Source: Gossypium raimondii
Taxonomy: Eukaryota > Streptophyta > Magnoliopsida > Malvales > Malvaceae
DNA: 64,000 nt
NCBI RefSeq assembly: GCF_025698545.1
Contig: NC_068569.1
Location: 20,088,001 to 20,152,000 of the forward strand
Direction of reading: 5' to 3'
In this document: positions 36,701 to 49,178 of the stretch, in pieces
Position numbering within the stretch: the first letter of the stretch is position 1
How the letters are laid out: the number at the start of each line of letters is the position of its first letter
Program-made: the position numbers and the translations under genes
Notes under the pieces: generated by a model
Databases searched by the model: none
What the model was told of the DNA's origin: nothing
What the model saw: the letters and a program-made list of their open reading frames with translations, nothing else

Positions 36701-39700
36701 TAACTCCAGCTTTGACCATGTCTGATTTGAGTGGCGTGCGGTCTTTTGCCAACTTTATGAGTGCACATATGCTGGCCTCGATAAGCTGATGGTTTCTTCC
36801 AGAAATCAAGCCAACAAGGAGATCCACAATGTCATAGGCTGCTGCAAGCTCCACCTGTTGCTCATCATCCAACAATCTCTCAAAAGCATGGACTCCAGAC
36901 TCCACTGCAGTACTAGTATCAGACTGCATAAGAGTAATAAGGGGCTGTATGCATTCGGAGGCTATAGGATCGGCTCTAAATTTAGTGTGTCCAAAGAGAA
37001 CAAAACAAAGTTGTGCAGCATTTGTTTTCAATTCCAATGATGAAGCCGAAGACAAGATTTTGTGTAGACTCTCGAGCGGGTTTCCTTCCACATCAGTCAT
37101 TAAAGCTGCTTTTGAAGCATTCCCACAAGTTAACTTGATCAAGGCAACAAGAGCAGCCTCTTGCTCACTCTCTGATGCAGCACATAGCATGTCAACCAAT
37201 GGTTGTACGGCCTGCCAGGCTAACTCGGAATCAATAACATGTTCAGCATAAAAAATTTGATGAAGAGCCCTCGCAGCACTGAACCTAGCATTTTTAGAAC
37301 CCAGGCGCAGAACAGCTATAAGTTGATTCAAGGAACTAAGTGATGCCTCATATTGAATAAGTTCTTGATTTCTAAATAATATCCTGAGCAATTCGCATAT
37401 ATCAGCCTCTGTTGAGTCTTGAGGACTCAAAGACAGATATTTTGTTAAAGCATCAAGGGCTCCAGCTTCGCCCATGATTAATTTATTTGTATCACTTCCA
37501 TCTGCAATGCGGGTTAAGAGTTGAACAGCAATTGGAGGAGCTCCAGGCCTATCTGGTATTGGTCTCAGGAGATCCACTAAAAGAGGAATAGATTTCCGTG
37601 CAGTAGAGCCAACTCTCACATCTTCAATTTCAAAAAGATGTTCTAAAACAACTTGACCAGGATTTCGTACAAGAGAAAACTCTTCAGACAAGGTAACTAA
37701 ATTGGGCATATCCGATTCCCCATAGCCAATCAATGTTATCAATCCAGCAACTGCACCAGAATTTGCAATGACAAGACTTATTCCCTTGCTTCCATTAGAA
37801 ACTAGACTGGCCATTGCCTGAGCAGCAAAATATCTGTCAATAACTTCTTCAGATCTCAACAGAAGAGCAAGTGACGGTATGATGCGCATGGTTGCTGGAG
37901 ATAAAACAACATTTTCATCTTGGAACAAAATAGCTAGAAGCAGGGTACTTATCCATATACCTTCCGTATCCTCAAATTCCGCCTGTAAATAAACAGTTTT
38001 CAGCTAGGCTACCAAAATTTTTGGCAAGGAATCTTATGTATCAACATACATGATGGAAAATCATATCAGTGAAAACAATTTATGCAATGATTTCAGGAAT
38101 ATGGTAATTTATATTTTTATCTATTCAGAACACATTAGGTTTTGTCATATATATAGCAAAAAGGGAGAGAAGGAGAGCCATACCAGAGGATTGGAAGCAT
38201 AATTTGCAAGCTTGTCAGATAGAACCTCAAGTCCACCAGCTTCCATTATGGTAATTCTGTTTTTTGGAAGACATGAAGACAGTATTAATAATAACCACAA
38301 AGCAACGGTTCCACCCAATACAATAGCAGGATCAGGGACATCAAACTCCTCGCCTTCCTGGAATGCCGTTCTTTCAATAAATTCTCTTGGGGCTCTACCT
38401 CTGACCTCAATTTCTAAAGAGGTACATCTTGAATTCTTCTTTGCCATATCCACTAAAGCTTCTATGAGAGGTTTTAAATACCCAGACCGATCAAGTACAT
38501 CCACTGACTGCTGTTTATGTTCTTTTGCAGTACATGATAGAAGTGCAGCTCCTCCAACTCTGACTTCCAAATTGGCAGAGTTCATTGTTCTGTCGGCTAA
38601 TGAACATATAGATGTTGATCTTGCAACCAATAGATCACTGAGAACAACTGGTTGATCCCCACAAAGCCTAGACAAAATTTCTATGGACTTATCTTGAAGT
38701 GGAGGAGGCCCCTCAGCAAGGCATTGCACAAGAGGCTCTAAACTTGAAGGATCCTCAGCAAGCACAGACCAAGCTGGATAAGTTAAATTCACACCCTTTT
38801 TTGTTCTAGACAAGAGTGCAACCACTTCTAAAGCATCTGCAGCATCAGTGGTGTCCATATCCATTGCATTTAAGGAATCAACAAGTGCAAGAACAGCAAA
38901 ACGACACTGAGAATTTCCTACGAGCACATCACTGACTGGAAAATGCTTTAGCAATTGATGAAGAGCCCTTGATGAATTCTTTTTACCTTCTAAACTTCCA
39001 TTTCCCAGCACTCTTGTCAAAGCCAAAACAACATCTTCAGCTAGTGCTTCAGCAGCAATATGAGAATCAGAGAGGAGATTGGCCAAGGCAGCAACAGCTG
39101 TTTCAGCAGCACCAATGAGAGAAGTTTTTGCTAATTTAATTAGAGGTTTGACATCTGCTGCTGCAATGTAAGACATCTTATTAGCAGCTTTCGACTTGCT
39201 TGGGTGAGAAAGAGCACCCAACACTCGAGCAGACTGAGTTGCAACAACTTGAGCCTTGCTAGTCAAAAGCTTCATGCAAGGTTGTACAATTTCATCAGCT
39301 ACAAGACTATCGCATATATCTTTTCTTGTACTAAATAGATCAGCTAGGACAGAAGCTGCATACTCTTGAGTTTCTTCATTTGAGGAGTTGAGAACCTGGA
39401 CAAGAGATTTCAGTCCTTTGTTAGCTGCAGATCCCTTAAACACAAGATCCTGATGTGGTGCCATTGTGAGTACATGGCCCAAAATTCTAATTATATGGGC
39501 CTTTTTGATTGGAGTATCTCCCAGGAGCAAAGCTAGCAATTGATTAATAGTGGCAGAATCAGCTGTCCGGACAAGCTTTGTAAGAGCCTTAGCTGATGCT
39601 TCCTGTCCTTTTGGTCCACCACTTCTTAAGAGCCATAAGAAAGCTGGTACCGCACCTGCACTTTCAACGCAGGCACGGATGTCTTCACTGTGACAGCATA

Positions 39701-41534
39701 AATTCCATAGAATATGTGCAGCATCCTCCCTTGCCTTCTGAGATCCCATCTCCAGCAACTGCACCAATGGAGGAATCCCACCAGCAGCAGTAATGGCCCA
39801 CTTGCAGTCATCAACCTGATCAGTAAGGATGGCTAGCAACTGTACTGAATGCTCTTGGTGCTGTTCGCTGGATAAGCCCAACAATGATATGAGCAACTGA
39901 ATACCTTCTCGGTTACCAATAGCATCCCAAACACTGACTTTGTCACAGCATAAGCTGGTTAAAGAAAGTATTAGATGCTCCTGGACATCAGCAGCAGCCA
40001 TTGTTATGAGTCCAATAAGCACCCTTTTTGCTTCAGCATGATTGAGCCATTGTGAGAGGTACGTGTTACCATACAAGCTTGCCATGGCCTCAAGGACACG
40101 ATCTTGGACTAGCTTATTATCACGAGGCTTGAGTAACATAACTAATACATCCTCTATCTGTGCTACATCAAAGGGTTCCTCATCAAGGCCAGTAGTCTGC
40201 TCAAACACCATTACAGCGTAAGCAAGTGCTCCAATTATGTCAGCAACCGGTGCAGCTAAGCGAGAAGATTTTGATAATTCTCCAAGATAAAGTATCAAAG
40301 CAGACATCCCTCCACAGATATTTGCTAAAGCATGTGTTGCATGGCGCTGCAAAGCTTGGGCATGCTCTCCTTGCATGCACTCTTTAGAAGGAGCAACAAC
40401 AGCCCCAATAAGAATATGAATACCATTTGCATCAACGACTGCCTTTTTTGCTGCAGTTGACATTGAAGAAAGGGCTTCCAAGGCATCTGCAGCACTTGAA
40501 CGGACAGAAGTATCATTATTTTGACCTACAAGCCGAAGCAAGGCTTTGACAGCTCCAGAATCTATAACTTTTGGGATGCTATCACTGAATGCCAACATCA
40601 ATCTGGCCAAAAGGGAAGCTGCATTGGATTGGGCAGCAGAATTATCAGAAGAGAGAAGACCCACAATTACATCTACTCCTCCAGCCTTAAGTGTTGCTCT
40701 CCAATAACCATCCTTCTCACTGCAAAGGTTCTTCAAAGCTCCGGTAACAAACCCTTCTACCACTTTGTCCTGCTTGCTTTTTGGACTGAGTTGTTCCCAT
40801 AATGTTGGCACAACACCTTCTGTAACAAATATTTTCATACCAACATGATCATCTGAAAGACCACCAGAGGAAACTTCAAATATTGCCTCTGCTGCTGCCT
40901 TCCGGGCCTCAGTTGATTCAGACTTCAAAAGCGAGAGTAATGGTGGAATACATCCACCTAGAAGCACCTTCAGCCGTAAGTCCTCATCTTTGCATAACAC
41001 AGTCAGAGTTGCAGCAACATTGAGTTTTGCTAAAGGGGTGCCGCTCCTGAGAATGGATATAAACAACGGCATTGCTTGGCCATGGGAACCAATAAGTGTT
41101 CTTGCTTCCTTTCTTTCTTTGGCAATACTCAGCACACGTGCTGTAATAAGTTCTTTCTCACTTGGTGAGGACGTGTAGGCATGCAGTTGCTCAATAAAAC
41201 GAGCAACTGCAGCCACTGTATCATCAGAATCATCCACTCCAGTCGTTCCATTCAAATCCCTGGATATGAACAGTCAATTCATTAGTCCACAAATGACATT
41301 AACAGAACCAACCAAACTACAGATCCAAACCACTTAGAACTGTCAGAATAAATGAAAATGCATCAGATCTTTCAATTAAGACTTCAGAGATGATTTCTAC
41401 AACTGGCTTGTTATATTCATTTCTTTGATTCCATTCTAATAATTTAGTAAACTAACGACTCACAAAACTCACCTAAGCTTCGATGAAGATAAGGGTCCCC
41501 ATTCTCGCGGTTCAGGGGACGGAGACTTTGACAT
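33758..41534 (-). CDS. CSI3: Cellulose synthase-interactive protein, armadillo repeats plus C2 domain
   Basis: Six coding exons: 41473-41534, 38184-41259, 35438-37982, 34754-35208, 34097-34213, 33758-33922. They total 6420 bases, or 2139 residues, very close to the family size. CSI proteins link plasma-membrane cellulose synthase complexes to cortical microtubules. The first exon starts MSKSPSPEPREWGPLSSSKL. Most of the protein is a long run of armadillo repeats, for example GGIPPLVQLLEMGSQKARED. A C2 domain occupies about residues 2010-2125, from LTVTIKRGNNL through EWKEGFTWAFDVPPKGQKLH to LEIEIIWSNR, and binds membrane or microtubules in this family. At least two leader exons are likely (41535-41571 and about 41966-42060, donor CAAAG|gtaac), with a GA/CTT-rich leader near 42480-42640. 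The number 3 rests on adjacency to RFC3, remembered as the At1g77460/At1g77470 pair; CSI1 is the alternative. Many antisense frames inside are shadows. Confidence 0.95.
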
Positions 41535-41972
41535 TACCAACAAAGGCCACTTTAGCTTGCTCCTCGGCTTCCTGCAGAACCAGAGAAACAAACATTCAAC
41601 TAAAAGAACGCTGGATCAACAGATGAAGGCCGGAAAGATCTTATAGAGAGAACACAACATGTTCATTGCAGCTTCTTTTTCTCCTATGTTTCTTTTTTCA
41701 GAACTAACATTCACCAAATGTTCAATTTCACCACAATTATGAAATACAATATCAATAAAAACTTTCCTTTACCGGAGAAAGAAAAAGAAAAGGATAAATT
41801 TTAGGCAATTCCCATTTCCCAGATATGAAAACGTAACAGCTTAGACATAATCGCATAGCCAATTATAATCCAATTCCGTATCTTCTGTAAGAAGTAAAAA
41901 AAATAAAAAATAAAGCCAAATTAGCTGTCAAATTGCTATCTTTGAACACGCAATTAAAAAAGTTACCTTTGC

Positions 41973-42660
41973 TGAAAATGCAAATGCCGAAGAATGCTCT
42001 TTCCTTATGACCAATCCCAAACCCTCTGTTTCTAAGCCCAGAAGCAACTTCAGCTCTTTAATCCTTCACCATTTAATCCAGTTTTAGTACAAAATAACTA
42101 AAACCCATAAAATGTAGCAATCCTATAAGGCTAACTCACACTACTAAAGATAGTGTCTTTTCTTGGTCGACTCTTTGTTTACTAAGTATCGAAATAAAAA
42201 AACCCAAATTCCAGAAATGAAAATTGAGTTGAAAAGGAAAATCAGATCTCAAATATAAATAAATGTAGAATTAAAGGAGATTAATAAGAGTGATATCATT
42301 GTTTTTTTATTATTCAATGGAAATGTGATGACCCAATATAAATTGACAAAGAGTACAGAGATCAAATCACAACTGGGATTTAACAGAATCTAGGGCTAGG
42401 AAAAACAAGTGTTCTTTTCTCAACTGTCATCGATATTGTTAGAAAAAAAACCATTTTTTTATAAAATGAAAAAAAAAGAAAGGAAGAAGAAGAAGAAGAA
42501 GCTCTATTACCTTAAAAATCAGAGCAAATGAGAGCTCCCCAAGTGTAAACATGCAGTCACAGAGAGATGCATACAGAGGGGTAGCAAAAAGGAGTTTAAG
42601 AGAAAGAAAGAGAGAGAAAAATGGTACACAAAAGCAAAGAGAGAGAAAGTCTGGGTCTTT
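41973..42660 (-). other. Likely 5' leader and promoter-proximal region of CSI3
   Basis: The segment 41966-42060 reads like a leader exon on the minus strand and ends in a consensus donor. Further upstream are a GAA/CTT repeat (42481-42502) and GA-rich tracts (42598-42660), which are common in plant leaders and near transcription starts. Confidence 0.4.
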
Positions 42661-42699
42661 TCATTTCATTTCATTTCTTTGTCATTTTTCATTTATATT

Positions 42700-43294
42700 T
42701 TTTTAACAAAATTAAATGTCATTTTGTCTGGTAGAGTAAGTTAGAAACAGTGATGAAATTAACTGTCATTTTTTTGGGTACTATTAAAAATTTAAAATAT
42801 TTGATATTTTTGAAAATGATTTTATACTAAACACAAAAAAATTAGGTAATATTAATATGTACATATATAAATTACAGGAGGTCTTGGTTTAAATACTTTA
42901 ATAAAAATTTGAAAATTATGGTGTTTGAGGTGAAAATACTATCATAGTAATATTTTATATAAAATACAAAAAATAAAAATAAAAATAAATTATATTAATG
43001 TTTTTATTTATAAAATATTTAGTAATTTTTCAATTGGGATTAATTACGCTTAAATGAAAAATTACAAAAAATATGATACGATGGTATAAATTAAAATTTT
43101 AAAAAATTCTAATAATTGAATTCAAGTATGGTAATTATTATAATGAGTGAGTTTCAATATAAATGTTAGCCAATACATTTCATTTATATTCTTTCCGGGT
43201 ACTCTTCTTATCCTCTTCGAACCTTATAAGAATCAAGAAATGAGAAAATATAGTGTGCTTAGTAAATCATTAAAATCAAATGTTTCAATATTTA
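42700..43294. other. Intergenic, no feature seen
   Basis: AT-rich DNA upstream of CSI3 with no open frame of note and no clear repeat. Bases 43292-43294 (TTA) are the left target duplication of the following MITE. Confidence 0.4.
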
Positions 43295-43908
43295 GGGTCT
43301 GTTTGATTGCCAGTAAAATATTTTTCGTAAAATGATTTCGGGAAAATGTTCTACTTTTCTATAAAATGATTTACTGGAAAATATTTTCTGGTGTTTGATT
43401 GAATCAGTGTAAAATATTTTCTATTGTTTGGCGATTTCCTAGAAATATTTTTGAAAAATTGTTTTTACATATATTGATATATATTAATAAATTTTTATAT
43501 TTTAAATTATTTTTACATATATTGCAATGATTTATTTATAATAATACTCAATCATTAAGCTACAATATTAATTGTTATAAATTGAAAAAAATTAATATCA
43601 AATAAATTATTTGTAATTGTGTTAAAAAAACAAGTATTGAATAATTAAAAAAACAAGTTACTAGAAAATCGATAAACAGAAGCAATTTTCTACCGGAAAT
43701 GAAGGAATGAATGAAGGAGGCGATAGAGAGGAGAGCACGGAAAATGTCTTACGGAAATGGAAAGGGTAAGACATTTTCCCTAAAATGTAACCCATTTTCC
43801 CTTGTTTTGGAGTTCATTTTCCAAATGAAAAATGTTTTCCGCCAATCAAACGTTGGAAAAGTTGGAAATGATTTTCCGGAAAATCAATTCCTTCAATCAA
43901 ACAGACCC
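43295..43908 (+). mobile_element. Tourist-like (PIF/Harbinger) MITE, 614 bp, copy 1
   Basis: Ends GGGTCTGTTTGATTG and CAATCAAACAGACCC, flanked by TTA at 43292-43294 and 43909-43911. The terminal 100-150 bases are inverted copies containing AAAATGTTTTCC-type blocks, around an AT-rich core. Strand is arbitrary and set so that the copy at 52648 reads as minus. The open frame 43711-43929 inside is not a gene. Confidence 0.88.
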
Positions 43909-43911
43909 TTA

Positions 43912-46107
43912 TTTTTTAATTCTATTTAATATGCATATTAACTTTTTTAGTTAATATAAAAATTTCAACAAAAAAAGTGTTGACAATATGAAAAATATTA
44001 AATTGATTTTATTTTTTTAAATTTTATTCTTGAAATAAATTATTTATTCATTTTATTAAAAATAAAATATTCAAAATTTATCAATAGTTTTTATCAAAAT
44101 AAGTAATATCATATTAATAATATTAAAATTATGAAACAATAAATTTTTAAAATTAAAATTTACTATTATTAAACAAAATAATTATGTTTAATCTTACTTT
44201 TACTCATATCCTAAATAATATTATAATATACTTATAAAATTTAATACTTATTTTTCAATTCATCAAACACACCAACATAAAATTAATCATAATGATTTTT
44301 ATATTTTTATATTTTCTTATATATGATTATACTATGCAAAACAATCATTTTTAAAATTAAAATTAAAACTCTAATTTCTTTTAAAGGAAAGAAACTCTCT
44401 TTTTTTGGCATAATCTATATAATATTATTGATAAAATTATTGATTGAGTTGATGTTATGAGTTAATTGGGTATCAATTCGGATAGAAAATAATTAATATA
44501 CTCTTTTATTAAATGATTATTACTATTTTTTGATGACTTTTATATGGTTTTAAAATAAAATGAAAAACTAAATCTAAAGTTTGATAAATTTATAAATAAT
44601 TTTTTACCATTACACCAATAATAATTCTTAAGTAAATTTCAAAAAAAATATTTTTAACATAAAATGTTTCCCCATCAAATTTGTATATCTATGTTATTAA
44701 TAAAACTCGGTTGGTGTCACGAGTTAATTAAATACCAACTTGATTAGAAAATAACTAATATGCCCTTTTATTAAATAACTACTATTATTATTTTGACGAC
44801 CTTTTGTTTTTCATACTTTTATATGGTTTTAAAATAAAAGAATTAAAATTAACATGTCTAAGGATTGAACCCATGTTATATTATTAGTTTTAAACCTTAT
44901 GTTTTATTATTTATTGTATGTTATTTTAAATACGCATTTATATTCTAAATACATGATTTTTATATGTATACACGCGTGATAGGATTTTTAGTGAAATACA
45001 TAGTTGTTAACATTGACTCTCTTTTTCCACTTAGTTATTTTCATACTCTTAACCTTCAAATTTCAATCAATTTATTTTTGTTGGGTAGAAAAATTATTGA
45101 ACTGATAAAGTTTTAATGATGTGACATGATAACTCACGTGGCAATCTATCTATACTTCATATAATTAAAAAAATCAAACTGTTCATAAAAATATAAAAAA
45201 GTACTCACGTAAAGAATGAAATATATGCTAATTGCTATGTAAGTTATTATGTTAATGTCATTAAAATTTTAACGTTTTGATAAATTTTTTCGTCTAAAGA
45301 AAAGTAATTTAATTAAAATTTAAAGGTTAAAGAGTGAAGTGTTCTAAAAGGAATATAGAGTAATAATGATGCAAACATTAATACTAAATTTATTATTACA
45401 ATTTTTGTTTTGTGTTTTTTTTCCACTTTAAGCCTTTCTCTCTTTTTTTTTTTGCCTTGTTTTCACTATAATTGGTTGATGCTCACAATGGTCCTTTTGG
45501 TCTCTCTGAGTTTTGCTTTAATGATATTGACAATGATAGATCTTGAAATTAATATTTGGGAGTCTAACTAAAATTTTAAAAATTTTGGAGGATTGATGAA
45601 AAAGTCTAAAAATTTTGGTAGTTGTAATTAAAACTTTCAAAAAAAAAAATTAAAGGCTTAATGAAAGACAAAAGATTTTGGAGGATTTTATTAAAATTTT
45701 TGAAAGATTTAAAGAAAATTTCCAAATTGTTTGGGGCCTAACTTTTTTTTTTTTTAAATTCAAGAGTCTAAAAGAATTAAAAAAATGGTTACATTAATTT
45801 AAGATAGTTTTAAACAATATCAAACCCTTCTCTCTTTTGAAAGCCATTTTGATTATGCAATCAACATTTTTATTAACCTTTTGAGGAAGGTGTTGTAAGA
45901 GTCACTGTCCAACTTTTATCAACAGTTGTTGAATTTACTTGATCAAAGCATAATTCAAAAATAGGGTGAAAAAAATTCTAAGTAACCTTTACTACCTCCA
46001 TAGGAACAATATAGATCAACACTCTTTCATAAAACGACTCTGCAGAATAATCAAATCACATGGTGTGCAATCGGTGTCTTTGTCACTTTGGAGGCAAACG
46101 TTTGGAT
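43912..46107. other. Intergenic AT-rich DNA with an internal direct repeat
   Basis: No gene. Segments 44411-44560 and 44683-44840 are diverged direct repeats: both contain GAGTTAATT, then AGAAAATAA, then TTTTATTAAAT, and end TATATGGTTTTAAAATAAAA. The rest is low-complexity DNA with remnants of repeats. Confidence 0.5.
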
Positions 46108-46641
46108 TAGGGGTGTTCATTCGGTTAACAGATCGGTTAACCGACCCGAAATAACATTAACCGAATCGAAATTTTTTCAAAAAAAATTAATCGAACCGAA
46201 ATTTTTTCGGTTAATTCGGTCGGTTAACCGAATTAACCGATAATTATATATTTTTATTTTTGGTTAAAAATTAACCGGATTACCCGAATTAACCAAATTG
46301 AATCACTACATAATTAAATTATTTTTAGACTTTTGTTTTAGTTTTAGTTTTAGAATTTTATTTTTATTTATTAAATTATTTGTAATTTTTATGATTGGGT
46401 TGGGTTGAATACTTGGGTTTGGATTGGGTTTAGGTGAATAGTGAGCCTATTTATATATTATAATTTTATTTATTAATTTTTTCGGTTAAACCGAAAAAAT
46501 TCGGTTAACCGACCGGTTTCGAACCGAATTAACCGTTAACCGAAAAATCAAAAAATAATTAACCGACCCCCTACCAAAAAAATTCAGTTAACCAACCAAT
46601 TAACCGAATTCGGTCGGTTAACCGAATTTTACACACCCCTA
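46108..46641. mobile_element. Second hAT-type MITE family, 534 bp
   Basis: Starts TAGGGGTGTTCATTCGGTTA and ends TTTTACACACCCCTA. Flanks are GTTTGGAT (46100-46107) and GTTTGGAC (46642-46649), agreeing at 7 of 8 bases. The arms are filled with the short palindromic motif GGTTAACCGA in both orientations. Non-coding. It is distinct in sequence from the element at 2755. Confidence 0.85.
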
Positions 46642-46649
46642 GTTTGGAC

Positions 46650-47274
46650 TGAGATTCTGTAGCATCAAGGTTACTCTGCTCGTCTCAATGGTTGATTGCC
46701 AACGTTATCGACATTGAGCTCTCACTTTCAAAATTATTGGGGTTTCACTTTTTTTTTCCCCCTTTTCAACGGTCAAAGTCGTGAAAAGGAAAAAGCCTAA
46801 GGAGCTGAAAATCAAATCACAAAATTATTTTATTCATTAGAACTGCCTACAAAAATATGTATAATTGTTTTTCCATAAAAAATAAATAAAATACAAGAAA
46901 TGTTGGACAACACGAGTTAGCGATGCAATTTGTTTTTAATTAGTCTAGAAATCATTGAAAATAAAAAACAAAACAAAATGTGTTTTGCATGTCTGTCAGT
47001 TGTCATGTAATGAAAATTTATATATCTACATCTCTCTCTATAAATATAAAACATAATAAGTGAGCATGTTTTGACATTAAAATCTTTCATATTTTCTGAA
47101 TCACATATGGTTCATCAGTTCACCATTTTCCTATATAATATTTATTATCACCTATCTTATCAATGCCCACTTATATATATACATATGATATTGGTAGATC
47201 CAATCTACTAAAGCATCACTATAGATAAGTATTTTTTTTCATTGATATATGCGCAATATATTTTATAAGATTTT
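46650..47274. other. Intergenic, nothing recognised
   Basis: AT-rich DNA between two MITEs with no open frame of note. Confidence 0.4.
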
Positions 47275-47799
47275 GGATAAATTATAAAATTAATCACTTT
47301 TGTTTGTTTTAGATTATATTTTAGTTATATATGTTTAAAATGTTACGTTTTAGCCACTTATATTATCGTTTTGTTACGAAGTAGTCACCCTGCCGTTAAG
47401 CTCCGTTACCTCCTTAATGACAATCCTACGTAGTAGTTCAAATGAGTTTTAAATGCCAACTTGAATGTCCAATTGGGATGTGAATATTTTCTTTCAGTCA
47501 AAATGGAAAAGAAAACTCAAAGAGAAAAAAAAAAAAAGAGACGAACGGTTTTTCTTTTACAATTTAAGGTGTAATTAATTTAAATTTTTTAATTAATTAA
47601 ATTTATTTAATTAAAAACCTATTTTTATCCCAGTTGAACATTCAAGTTGGCATTTAAAATTAATTTGGACTGCCACGTAGGCTTGACGTTAGGGAGGTAA
47701 CGGAGCTTAACGGTAGAGTGACCACTCGTAATAAAACGATAATGTAAGCGACTAAAACGTAACATATCAAACATAAGTGACTATTTTTATAATTTACCC
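47275..47799. mobile_element. MITE with long inverted repeats, MULE-like, about 525 bp
   Basis: Left arm 47275-47475 and right arm about 47626-47799 are inverted copies of about 175-200 bases. They share GTTACGTTTTAG, TTAAGCTCCGTTACCTCC and the end GG(A/G)TAAATTATAAAA. The long arms and the GGGTAAA end resemble Mutator-like elements. Flanks TAAGATTTT and TCAATTTTT match at only 6 of 9 bases, so the superfamily is not certain. The 150-base centre has an A-run and no coding capacity. Confidence 0.7.
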
Positions 47800-47809
47800 T
47801 CAATTTTTT

Positions 47810-48539
47810 CTCAAATTTATTTTGATAAATTCGAATATTTTTTAATTCAAATTGATGGGTTTAATTTATTTTTTAATCAAATAAAATTAAATCGGATTTA
47901 GATTTATGAAAGTAATATTCTAAAGGGGGTACAATACAAGAATAGATGGTAAAAATGAAAAACCTTTTTTTTTTTTTAATCATTGGTCAGTACTGGTTTG
48001 ACATATTATCAGAAATCTTCATGGGATCTGTATTGTTTGGTAAGAAGCAAAGCACAGCACAGCATGTGCATGGATTGGCATCTATTATTTTTATAATAAT
48101 AAAAAAAATTGCTTTCTAAATTGTACTTATCTGTAAAGATCAATCTCTTACGTCTAAGCAATTTTTTCCCCTTTCTTTCTTGCTGTAAGAATCAATGGCA
48201 ATAATCTATAAACTTTTCTCTCACACTGGGAAAAAAAATTTTAAAAAAAAGGAGGTTGGTATCTCCAGGCTGGATGAAGGAAAATGCTTAAAAAATATTT
48301 ATTTAAAAAAATTAATTAGGATTATTCATTTATATATGTTGACAGATAGGGTAGAATCGAGAATTTTAATTTTAATTTAGATAAATATATGTAACATTAA
48401 TACAATATATATATATATATCTAACCCGAATTTGACCCTATATATAGAGGAAATGTACATACACTTTTTTTTTTAATTTCCATTTTCTTTTTCAACCAAA
48501 AGCAATATTACTGTACAAGATCTAAACAACATTTTGATC
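47810..48539. other. Intergenic and 3' flank of the RING gene
   Basis: AT-rich DNA with a short AT dinucleotide repeat at 48405-48420. The frame 48195-48380 (+) is low-complexity and unsupported. Confidence 0.4.
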
Positions 48540-49178
48540 TTAGCATTGATGGATGGATGATGAAATTTCAGTGCTGCAAATGGGACATAGCTTCTTCATT
48601 TGAAGCCACTTGCTTATGCAATCCAAGTGATATGGATGTTTACAATTAGGAAGTGCAACTAGTCCTTCGTCGTTTTCTCCGTATTCCACTTGACAAATTA
48701 CGCACCGATCAATTTCGTTCTCGTGTTCGATGGATTGGAACTTAACCGGCACCAAGCATGAAGAAATTTCCTTCTCGGATAACCCTCTTCTCTCTATTCC
48801 TATTAGTTCTCCCAGAGCGATCAATTCTTCATACGAAAAATCGTCAAGATCGATGTCATGTTCTTCAAAATCATCGTTGTCATCATCATCATCATTATCG
48901 TAGTCATCCTCGGAATCGTTGCTATCTTGTCTATTGAGGAACTCTAGGTTACCTCCATCTTCAATATACTCGTAACTGGTGTTGTTGTTTTGATCGTGGA
49001 ACACATCGCTATCATCATCGACGTCGTTATCGTATCCATCCCTCTCGACGGTTTCGAGCAATGAAAAAACCCTTTCTTGTTCTTGCAATGCCAAAGCGAC
49101 CGCAAGATCCGCGTCAATTAGATCAAGTTGGGTGAAGGGCAGCATTTTGGGTGATTGTTTTGCTCCTCCGTTTTCCAT
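48540..49178 (-). CDS. BIG BROTHER-like RING-H2 E3 ubiquitin ligase, intronless
   Basis: A single exon encodes 212 residues. The N-terminus is DADLAVALALQEQERVFSLL, a helical start. An Asp/Asn-rich acidic region follows (about residues 48-112), then SYEELIALGELIGIERRGLS and a C-terminal C3H2C3 RING-H2: CVIC, PNC, KH, YH, DC, CPIC. The segment SYEEL...LGE...RGLS before the ring is the signature of the BIG BROTHER group, E3 ligases that limit organ size in Arabidopsis. There is no signal peptide or membrane helix. The acidic tract is longer than I expect for BIG BROTHER itself, so this may be a divergent member. Target proteins are unknown. Confidence 0.85.
   Translation of the reverse strand: MENGGAKQSPKMLPFTQLDLIDADLAVALALQEQERVFSLLETVERDGYDNDVDDDSDVFHDQNNNTSYEYIEDGGNLEFLNRQDSNDSEDDYDNDDDDDNDDFEEHDIDLDDFSYEELIALGELIGIERRGLSEKEISSCLVPVKFQSIEHENEIDRCVICQVEYGENDEGLVALPNCKHPYHLDCISKWLQMKKLCPICSTEISSSIHQC

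Noticed and set aside
36181-41178. Several antisense open frames of 60-150 codons inside CSI3
   Set aside because: They lie opposite the long CSI3 exons, have no similarity I recognise, and follow from the codon bias of the sense strand.
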